From contig NZ_LGHS01000076.1 in the NCBI RefSeq assembly GCF_001202025.1, forward strand, positions 186,001 through 250,000: 64,000 bases of DNA. The letters are read 5' to 3'. Source of the stretch: Pseudorhodobacter aquimaris (GTDB taxonomy: Bacteria > Pseudomonadota > Alphaproteobacteria > Rhodobacterales > Rhodobacteraceae). The notes below the pieces were generated by a model. That model was given only the letters and a program-made list of their open reading frames with translations, ran no database searches and was not told the origin of the DNA. The position numbers were made by a program, and so were the translations under genes. This document shows, one piece after another, positions 42,663 through 49,432 of the stretch; the first letter of the stretch is position 1, and each line of letters starts with the position of its first letter.

Positions 42663-43450
42663 GGGGCGGGCTCCTTTGCGGGCGGGTTGGTGATCAGGCG
42701 TGGAACGGCGGCGACCAATGCGCGACCGGTGGCCGAGGCGGGGGCGGCGATGACATTTTGGATCGGGCCGGTTTCGACGATGCGTCCGGCCTCCATGATC
42801 GCGGTGCGGTGCGACACCGCGCGCACCACCGCCAGATCATGCGAGACAAACAGATAGGCGATGCCCTCTTGTTGTTGCAGATTGACCAGTAGATCGAGGA
42901 TATGCGCGCGCACGGTGACATCCAGCGCCGAGACCGCCTCATCCAGCACGATCAGCGCGGGCGCGGTGGCCAAGGCGCGGGCGATGGCAACGCGCTGACG
43001 CTGACCGCCCGAAATCTGGGTGATGGGGCGGCGGGCGTGATCGGCGCTCAGGCCGACCCGTTCCAGCAGAACCGCGACCCGATCGGCGCGGTCATGGCGC
43101 GCACCAATATTGTGGATGCGCAGTGCATCCCCAATCGCCCCGCCCACCGAGGCGCGCGGATTGAATGTCCCGAGCGGGTCTTGGAACACCATCTGTAAGC
43201 GTGCCCGCGCCTGCCGCAAGGCACGTCCACGCAGGGCCAGCCAGTCGCCATCCTCAAAGCGGATGCTGCCCGTGTCGGGTTCCACCAGCCGCATAATGGC
43301 ACGTGCGAGGGTGGATTTCCCGCTGCCCGATGGGCCAACCAGACCCAGTGTTTCCCCGCGCTTTAAGGTGATTGAAACATCATCCAGCGCCATGACCCGC
43401 CGTTTTCCGGGGTAGGTTTTGCACAGGTTGCTCACCTCCAACAGGCTCAT
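42659..43450 (-). CDS. ABC transporter ATP-binding protein, DppF/OppF type
   Basis: This 263-residue ATPase is the second of a pair in a peptide, nickel or opine import system. It has Walker A LVGPSGSGKSTLARAIM, the Q-loop VFQDPLGTFNPRASVGGAI, signature ISGGQRQRVAIARAL, Walker B LIVLDEAVSALDV and switch His VSHDLAVVRAV. The short form lacks the usual long C-terminal oligopeptide domain seen in 320-residue relatives. It overlaps both its neighbours by 4 bases. Confidence 0.92.
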   Translation of the reverse strand: MSLLEVSNLCKTYPGKRRVMALDDVSITLKRGETLGLVGPSGSGKSTLARAIMRLVEPDTGSIRFEDGDWLALRGRALRQARARLQMVFQDPLGTFNPRASVGGAIGDALRIHNIGARHDRADRVAVLLERVGLSADHARRPITQISGGQRQRVAIARALATAPALIVLDEAVSALDVTVRAHILDLLVNLQQQEGIAYLFVSHDLAVVRAVSHRTAIMEAGRIVETGPIQNVIAAPASATGRALVAAVPRLITNPPAKEPAP

Positions 43451-44223
43451 GGGACGTCCCCGATCAGCACGGGCGTTGTCAGATCCAGATGGGCCGCGAC
43501 AAGGCCACGGGTATAGGACCGGCGCGGGGCGGTGATGATTTCATTGGCTGTGCCGATCTCTACCAGCCGCGCGTTACGGAACACCGCGATCCGGTCGGCC
43601 AGACCAGAGGCCAGAGCGATATCATGGGTGATGAACAAAAGTGTCATCGCGTCACTTTCGACCAACTCTTGCAGAAGGGCCACAATCTCAGCCTGCACCA
43701 CGGTATCAAGCGCACTTGTCGGCTCATCCGCGATCAGAAGTTTGGGGCCGGTCGCGATGGCTATAGCAATGGCGATCCGTTGTTTCTGACCGCCGGAAAA
43801 CTGATGCGGATAAGCATCCAGCGCCAGTTCGGGCGCGGGGATTTGCACCCGTGCCAGCAATGCGGCGGCCCGCACCCGCGCGTCATGGCGGGTCAGCGGG
43901 AAATGGGTTTGCAAGACCTCAACCATCTGCGCGCCGATGCTCAGGATGGGGTCAAAACTGGACCCCGGATCCTGAAAGACATAGCCGTAGTCGCGCCCCG
44001 GCGCAGGTGAACCGCCCTGCCAGGTGATGGTGCCGTCACACCGGCTACCCCTTGGCAACAGATCGACCAGCGCACGGGCCAGCGTGGATTTCCCCGAACC
44101 GCTTTCCCCGATAATGGCCAGCTTTTCACCCTGCGCGACCGACATCGTCACCGCCTCCAGTGCCGGAGTGGTGCTGCGCGGATAGCGGACGCTGAGGCCC
44201 TCAAGGGAAACCAACGCGCTCAT
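43447..44223 (-). CDS. ABC transporter ATP-binding protein, DppD/OppD type
   Basis: This 258-residue ATPase is the first of the pair. It has Walker A IIGESGSGKSTLARAL, Q-loop VFQDPGSSFDPILSIGAQMVEVL, signature FSGGQKQRIAIAIAI, Walker [14 protein letters not shown] and His switch ITHDIALAS. As with its partner, the C-terminal peptide-family extension is reduced. Position in the operon is after the two permeases, with ATGA-type overlaps at both ends. Confidence 0.92.
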   Translation of the reverse strand: MSALVSLEGLSVRYPRSTTPALEAVTMSVAQGEKLAIIGESGSGKSTLARALVDLLPRGSRCDGTITWQGGSPAPGRDYGYVFQDPGSSFDPILSIGAQMVEVLQTHFPLTRHDARVRAAALLARVQIPAPELALDAYPHQFSGGQKQRIAIAIAIATGPKLLIADEPTSALDTVVQAEIVALLQELVESDAMTLLFITHDIALASGLADRIAVFRNARLVEIGTANEIITAPRRSYTRGLVAAHLDLTTPVLIGDVP

Positions 44224-45050
44224 CCCTGACCCTCACGGCGGGCGAGGGCCTCTACCAGACCTTCGCCGAAAAGATAGACCCCGAGAACCAATGCCACCAG
44301 CCCGAGGCCCGGCACAATCGACAGATAGGCGGCGGATCGCAACACGTTGCGCCCCTCGGCGATCATCGACCCCCAAGTGACGATATTGGGATCGCCCAGC
44401 CCAAGGAAAGACAGCGCCGCCTCGGTCAGCACGGCACCCGCGACAATCACCGATGTTAGCGCCATTACCGGTGGCAGGGCGAGGGGCAAGACCTCTTTGA
44501 CCGCGATTTCCAAAGGGTGCATCCCGATGACACGCGCCGCGGCAACGAAATCCCGCTCGCGGATCGACAGAACCTCGGCGCGGGCAAGGCGGGCGGGGCC
44601 GGTCCATGACCCCAGTGCGATGGCGATCACAACCACCGTCAGCGAGGGGCCGACCACACTGACAAAGGCTAGCGCCAGCAAGAATCCGGGCACAATCTGG
44701 AACGCTTCGACAACCCGCATCAGGGCCTCGTCGATCAGCCCGCCCCCAAAGCCCGCCAATGTGCCGACCAAAGCGCCGACCAAGATCGCCACTGCCGCCG
44801 CCGAAATGCCCACGATCATTGACGCCCGCGCGCCATGAAAAAGTTCGGCCATCACATCGCGGCCCAGCCGGTCGGTGCCCAAGGGCAGGCCTGGGTGCTC
44901 AAAGGGGCGCAGCAAGGGTCTGCCTTCGATTGCCAACGGATCGCCGGGAAAAAACACAGGCGCCAGCAGGGCCGCCGCCGCCAGCAGGCTCAACAAAACC
45001 AACCCTGCAATCCCTTCGGGGGAGCGTATGAAACGGGCGACAAAATTCAT
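44220..45050 (-). CDS. ABC transporter permease, DppC type
   Basis: The 276-residue membrane protein has a first membrane segment GLVLLSLLAAAALLAPVFF and five more. The motif GTDRLGRDVMAELFHGARASMIVG is typical of DppC subunits. The EAA loop is FVAAARVIGMHPLEIAVKEVLPLALPPV. Its start overlaps the preceding permease by 4 bases. It pairs with the DppB-type permease to form the channel of the importer. Confidence 0.93.
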   Translation of the reverse strand: MNFVARFIRSPEGIAGLVLLSLLAAAALLAPVFFPGDPLAIEGRPLLRPFEHPGLPLGTDRLGRDVMAELFHGARASMIVGISAAAVAILVGALVGTLAGFGGGLIDEALMRVVEAFQIVPGFLLALAFVSVVGPSLTVVVIAIALGSWTGPARLARAEVLSIRERDFVAAARVIGMHPLEIAVKEVLPLALPPVMALTSVIVAGAVLTEAALSFLGLGDPNIVTWGSMIAEGRNVLRSAAYLSIVPGLGLVALVLGVYLFGEGLVEALARREGQG

Positions 45051-46033
45051 GCCGGATCCGAGGCCCCGACACGCGGATCAAGCAGTGCATAAACCATATC
45101 CACCGCCAGATTGACCAGAATAACCAGAATGGAGCTGGTCAGGATCACTCCCATCAGCAAGGGTGCATCGCGGCCCGATACCGCCTCGGCGGCCAGCCTG
45201 CCAAAGCCGGGAATACCAAAGACGCCCTCGATCACAACCGAGCCGCCCAGCATCCCCGCCGCTTGCAGCCCCAGCATGGTGATGAGCGGTAATAATGCAT
45301 TGCGCGCAATATGTTGCAAGATGATCTTGTGATGTTTTATACCCCGCGCCCTTGCCGCCAGCACGAAATCCTGCCGCCAGACCTCGGCCATGCCGGCGCG
45401 CATCAACCGCAAAAACAGCGCCAGATAGAGCATCGCCAAAGAGGCCACCGGCAACACCAGATGGAGGGCAATATCCCCCGCCCGCGCAAGCCCCGTCTTA
45501 CCCGAGGCGATGGTCTCTATGCCCGACACCGGAAACCAGCGCAGCTGCACCGCAAACACCACCGACAGCACCAGTCCCAGCCAGAAACTCGGCACCGAAT
45601 AAAGCGCCAAGGAGCCGATAGAGAGCGTGCGATCGGTGGCACTTCCAGGCCGCGCTCCGGCAAGGACGCCCAGCAAGCTGCCGAACACAAATGACAGCGC
45701 CACCGCCGACCCCATCAGCCAAAGCGTGACAGGAAGCCGTTCAAGGATCACATCCAGAATGGGCCGGTTCAGCGCCACCGACTGTCCCAGATCAAGCTGT
45801 GCCAGATTGCTTATGTAAAACCACAGCCGCACCCAGACCGAACGGTCCAGCCCGTATTCTGCGCGCAGATCCGCGACATAGCCCGCATCCCCGCCGCCAA
45901 TGGCCACAAGATAGGCGTCGGCCGCATCGCCCGAGGCGTTCTCCAACAACAGAAATGTGCCGGTGATGACCAGCATCAGCACGGGGATGCTGGTCAGCGA
46001 CCGGCGCAAAAGCAGCCGCCAAGCCCGTTTCAT
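45047..46033 (-). CDS. ABC transporter permease, DppB type
   Basis: The 328-residue membrane protein has the DppB pattern: an N-terminal helix SLTSIPVLMLVITGTFLLLENASGDAAD, then a periplasmic loop with EYGLDRSVWVRLWFYISNLAQLDLGQSV, then five membrane segments. The EAA loop is FVLAARARGIKHHKIILQHIARNALLPLITMLGL. It starts 10 bases after the binding-protein gene and forms the channel together with the DppC-type subunit. Confidence 0.93.
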   Translation of the reverse strand: MKRAWRLLLRRSLTSIPVLMLVITGTFLLLENASGDAADAYLVAIGGGDAGYVADLRAEYGLDRSVWVRLWFYISNLAQLDLGQSVALNRPILDVILERLPVTLWLMGSAVALSFVFGSLLGVLAGARPGSATDRTLSIGSLALYSVPSFWLGLVLSVVFAVQLRWFPVSGIETIASGKTGLARAGDIALHLVLPVASLAMLYLALFLRLMRAGMAEVWRQDFVLAARARGIKHHKIILQHIARNALLPLITMLGLQAAGMLGGSVVIEGVFGIPGFGRLAAEAVSGRDAPLLMGVILTSSILVILVNLAVDMVYALLDPRVGASDPA

Positions 46034-46043
46034 CCTGCGCGCC

Positions 46044-47633
46044 TCATCTCTCGACCGTCAGATCGGACCAGTTTGAAACCGGCCAGCGCGGATTGTTGGC
46101 GACATTCCCAAGGCTGGTCGCGGCGACGCTGGTAAAGGACCAATCGGCGACATTGATCAGCGGCAGATCGGCCGCGACCAACTGCTGGAACTCTTTGTAA
46201 AGCGCGGTTCTTTTGTCGGTGTCCAGTGTCACTGCGGCCTTGTCGATCAGCGCATCGGCCTGCGGATTGGCATAGCCGCCCTGATTGGAAAAGGACACCC
46301 CCGCAGGTAGCCCCGAACGCACCAGAACGGTCGTTGAGATCGCCGGATCGCCACGGAAAACCGTAGGCGCAATCGCAAGATCAAAATCATGATCGGTATA
46401 GACCGCCTTTTGATGCCCTGCGGAATCATTGGCCACAATCCGCGCCTCAATCCCGATTTTTATCAAGGCTTGGCGCAGGTAATCGCCAAATTGCTTGGTT
46501 TCGGAAAAATAGGGCGCGGGCAGCAGATCCAGCGAGAATCGAACCCCCGAGGCATCCTTGGGATAGCCCGCCTCATCCAGCAGGGCATTGGCCTTATCGA
46601 GGTCGAAATCATATTGCGTCACCTTGGGGGTATAAAACTCTGGCGCATTGGCGGGCACGGGGCCGGTCGCTGCGGCGGCATAGCCGAGGAAGATCGCATC
46701 GATAACGAATTGCTTGTCGATGGCATGGGCGATGGCCTGACGGACCTTGAGGTTGGCCATATGTTCACGGCGGTGGTTGATCTCGACGATCAGCTGATAG
46801 GTCAGCGCCTCATAGCCCTTGGTGATCACCTCCAGCCCATCGATCTGGCCGATCCGGTCCAGTTCCACCAGCGGCACCATGGAGAATGCGGCTAGGCCGA
46901 TTTCGCCCGCCTCTAGCGAATTTGCCGCCGCCGCGCGGTCGGGCAGGACGCGGTAGATCAGCTCGTCGATATTGGGTTCGCCCGCGTTCCAATAGGCATC
47001 GTTCTTGGTCAGCCGGTAATATTGACCGGGCCGGTGCTCGGCGAATTTGAACGGGCCGGTGCCGACGGGGGCAAGGTTGAGCGGATTTTCCTTGATGTCG
47101 CTGCCCTCATAGAGATGTTTGGGCAAAACCGAGGTGACCACGGGCAAGGCATTCTGGATCAGCTGCACCGGTGTCGGCTGTGAAAAGCGGAAAATGGCGG
47201 TATGATCATCAGGGGTCTCAACCGCCTCAAGGTTGACAAAAATCGCGCGGCCAAGGTTTTGCAGCGGCTTCCAGACCTCCATCGCCGAAAAAGCGACATC
47301 GGCGGCGGTAAAGGGCTGGCCGTCATGCCATGTCACCCCCTCGCGCAGCTTGAAGGTGAGGGTCTTGCCATCATCCGACCCGTGCCATGAGGTCGCAAGC
47401 AGGGGCTTCATCCCGTCATACCCAAGCTCGGCCAGAGGTTCCACGATCTTGGAAGCGATAAAGAACACGCCGTTGGAGGCCACCATCGCAGGGTTCAGGT
47501 TGCGCGGTTCTGAATCCGAGGCGATGACCAGCCGCCCGCCCGCTGCCGCAAGGGCAAAGGATGGCAGCGCCGTGGTGCCCAGCAAGATGGCGGCACCTCG
47601 TATCAGATTTCTGCGTGTGATCTGGATAGACAT
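46044..47633 (-). CDS. ABC transporter substrate-binding protein, peptide/opine family 5
   Basis: The 529-residue periplasmic protein is a family 5 binding protein. I choose ATG 47633, six bases after GGAG; ATGs at 47636 and 47645 also fit. The N-terminus SIQITRRNLIRGAAILLGTTALPSFALA has a twin-Arg pair and may use Tat export. The mature part includes LTFKLREGVTWHDGQPFTAADVAFS and GTGPFKFAEHRPGQYYRLTKNDAYW, both diagnostic of the family. Bound ligand is unknown. It is the first gene of a seven-gene minus-strand unit ending with the HAD gene, and diverges from the regulator gene at 47824. Confidence 0.92.
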   Translation of the reverse strand: MSIQITRRNLIRGAAILLGTTALPSFALAAAGGRLVIASDSEPRNLNPAMVASNGVFFIASKIVEPLAELGYDGMKPLLATSWHGSDDGKTLTFKLREGVTWHDGQPFTAADVAFSAMEVWKPLQNLGRAIFVNLEAVETPDDHTAIFRFSQPTPVQLIQNALPVVTSVLPKHLYEGSDIKENPLNLAPVGTGPFKFAEHRPGQYYRLTKNDAYWNAGEPNIDELIYRVLPDRAAAANSLEAGEIGLAAFSMVPLVELDRIGQIDGLEVITKGYEALTYQLIVEINHRREHMANLKVRQAIAHAIDKQFVIDAIFLGYAAAATGPVPANAPEFYTPKVTQYDFDLDKANALLDEAGYPKDASGVRFSLDLLPAPYFSETKQFGDYLRQALIKIGIEARIVANDSAGHQKAVYTDHDFDLAIAPTVFRGDPAISTTVLVRSGLPAGVSFSNQGGYANPQADALIDKAAVTLDTDKRTALYKEFQQLVAADLPLINVADWSFTSVAATSLGNVANNPRWPVSNWSDLTVER

Positions 47634-47774
47634 CATGTTCTCCATTCCAAAGGGTCGTGGTGCAACAGATATTTCGTTTAGGAGGCTGTCACCGGGGGTG
47701 GGGATTGTCAATAAAGCCCCGGACACGGGCCGGAAATTTGCCCAAGTGGTCACGAGGCTGTCAATGCAAATTGT

Positions 47775-47787
47775 AAAACTTTTCAAA
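47775..47787 (+). promoter_or_regulatory. RamB-box-like operator upstream of the regulator gene
   Basis: The sequence AAAACTTTTCAAA differs by one base from the actinobacterial RamB site (R-R-AACTTTGCAAA, as I remember it). It lies 37-49 bases before the start of a regulator of the same general family. The surrounding 47767-47800 is unusually A+T rich for this genome and also carries TGCAAATT and AAATTTG. Self-regulation is a reasonable guess. It could also be part of a promoter for either divergent gene. Confidence 0.4.
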
Positions 47788-47823
47788 TGATGTAAATTTG
47801 GGCAGATCAGAGAGGGTTAGCCT

Positions 47824-49113
47824 ATGGCACTTACAGGTTTGACAGGCAGCCGCGTGCGTGAACGCCGCTTGGCTGCGGGAATCGGACAGGCCGATCTGGC
47901 GCGGGCTGTGGGCATATCGGCATCTTATCTGAACTTGATCGAACATAACCGGCGCCGGATATCTGATGCTGTTCTGGCCAAGCTGGCCAAGGTCTTGGGG
48001 GTGGATGCGGCGCATCTGGCCGAAGGTGCCGAAGGTGGCCTTTCGTCCGATTTGCGCGCGGCGGCCACCGCGGCCCAAGGGCCAAAGCCCGAGGTGGAAC
48101 GGCTGGATGAATTTCTGGGACGTTTTCCGGGCTGGGCCGATCTGCTGGCGGGGCAATACCGGCGCATCGGACATCTGGAGCGGATGGTCGCGGCGCTGAA
48201 CGACCGGATCGGCCATGACCCGCATCTGTCCCAAGCTTTGCATGAGATGCTCTCGGCGGTCAGTTCGGTGCGGTCCACCGCTGCTATTCTGGCGGAAACC
48301 GAGGATATCGACCCCGACTGGCGCGCCCGGTTTCACGCCAACCTTCATGCCGACAGCGGGCGTCTGGCGGCCGGGGCCGAGGCGCTGGTCGCCTATCTCG
48401 ATGGGTCCGAGCAGGAGGCCGACACCGGTGTCGCCGCCCCGCAAGAAGAATTCGAAAGCTGGCTTGCCGAAGAGGGCTGGCATTTCCCCGAGTTGGAAAC
48501 GGGGGGCGCGGGGCCGGATGCATTGAAGGCGCGGATTTCGGGCCTTGCTTCGGGGGTTGCGCGGTCTTTGGCCCGTGCATGGGTGGCGCAGGCAGCCGAG
48601 GATGCCCGCCACCTGCCGCTGGCGCAATTTGAGTCGGCCCTGACCGAAGAGAGCGACCCCTTGCTGCTTGCGCAACGTTTTGGCTGTGATGTGCTGCGGG
48701 TGTTCCGGCGGTTGGCCTTGCGTCCTGGTGCGACCGAAGGGCTGGCGCTTTGCGATGGGGCGGGCACGTTGATCATGCGCAAGCCGGTCGATGGGTTCAT
48801 CCTGCCGCGCCAAGGGGCGGCTTGTCCGCTTTGGCCGCTTTATGCCGCCTTGTCCTGCCCTGCGCATCCTGTGGCGGCCATAGCCGAGATGCCGGGGCTG
48901 ACCCCGCAGCGGTTTGAGTTGCGGGCCTATTGCGCGATCACTTATCCTAAGGGATTTTCGGGGCCGCAGGTGCGCGATGCCGCCATGCTCATCGCGCCCT
49001 CGATGGCCGAGCGCGCAGGACCGGCGCTGGAGGTCGGCAGCTCTTGCCGGATTTGCCCGCGCGCGAATTGTGCAGCGCGCCGCGAACCGTCGATTATTGC
49101 CGAAATTGCCTAG
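47824..49113 (+). CDS. XRE-family short-chain acyl-CoA type regulator (ScfR/RamB-like)
   Basis: The 429-residue protein has an N-terminal helix-turn-helix (RVRERRLAAGIGQADLARAVGISASYLNLIEHNRRRIS, about 9-46). A middle region follows, and then a C-terminal domain of the DUF2083 kind ending in a Cys-rich segment GSSCRICPRANCAARREPSI. Members of this family (RamB, ScfR, PccR, MccR) sense short-chain acyl-CoA or central metabolites and control acetate or propionate use. The gene is divergent from the ABC operon and precedes the small membrane protein and symporter-kinase genes. ATG 47824 lies 8-12 bases after AGAGGG. Confidence 0.85.
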   Translation: MALTGLTGSRVRERRLAAGIGQADLARAVGISASYLNLIEHNRRRISDAVLAKLAKVLGVDAAHLAEGAEGGLSSDLRAAATAAQGPKPEVERLDEFLGRFPGWADLLAGQYRRIGHLERMVAALNDRIGHDPHLSQALHEMLSAVSSVRSTAAILAETEDIDPDWRARFHANLHADSGRLAAGAEALVAYLDGSEQEADTGVAAPQEEFESWLAEEGWHFPELETGGAGPDALKARISGLASGVARSLARAWVAQAAEDARHLPLAQFESALTEESDPLLLAQRFGCDVLRVFRRLALRPGATEGLALCDGAGTLIMRKPVDGFILPRQGAACPLWPLYAALSCPAHPVAAIAEMPGLTPQRFELRAYCAITYPKGFSGPQVRDAAMLIAPSMAERAGPALEVGSSCRICPRANCAARREPSIIAEIA

Positions 49114-49173
49114 ACGCGTTTTGACAGGCCGCGCCGAACCCGCGATAGTCGGAAAAAGGGGATGGGGGAGGTG

Positions 49174-49431
49174 ATGAATAAACCACTTTATGTTGCACCG
49201 CAAAGTTACCGCCAGCGCCGGTTGCGCGATGCGGCACGGCTGTTGCCGATCCTGGCGGTGTTCCTGATCATTTTGCCGATGCTTTGGGGTGAGGCGGGCA
49301 GCGATCTGCGCAGCTCGGGGCAGGATGCGATCTATCTGTTCGTGGTCTGGCTGTGCGTTATCATTGCCGCGGCGGTTCTGGCGCGGCGCTTGACGCCGGG
49401 TGACACCCCCGCGGATGAGGACAAAGGGTAA
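49174..49431 (+). CDS. Small two-helix membrane protein upstream of symporter-kinase
   Basis: The 85-residue protein starts at ATG 49174 directly after GGGGGAGGTG; an in-frame ATG at 49162 is less well placed. It has a basic N-terminus (SYRQRRLRDAARLL), two membrane segments (LLPILAVFLIILPMLWG and AIYLFVVWLCVIIAAAVLA) and an acidic tail. It ends one base before the symporter-kinase gene. Many sodium:solute symporters have a small two-helix partner (DUF485 or DUF4212); this may be an analogous partner, though I see no clear similarity. Confidence 0.75.
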   Translation: MNKPLYVAPQSYRQRRLRDAARLLPILAVFLIILPMLWGEAGSDLRSSGQDAIYLFVVWLCVIIAAAVLARRLTPGDTPADEDKG

Positions 49432-49432
49432 G

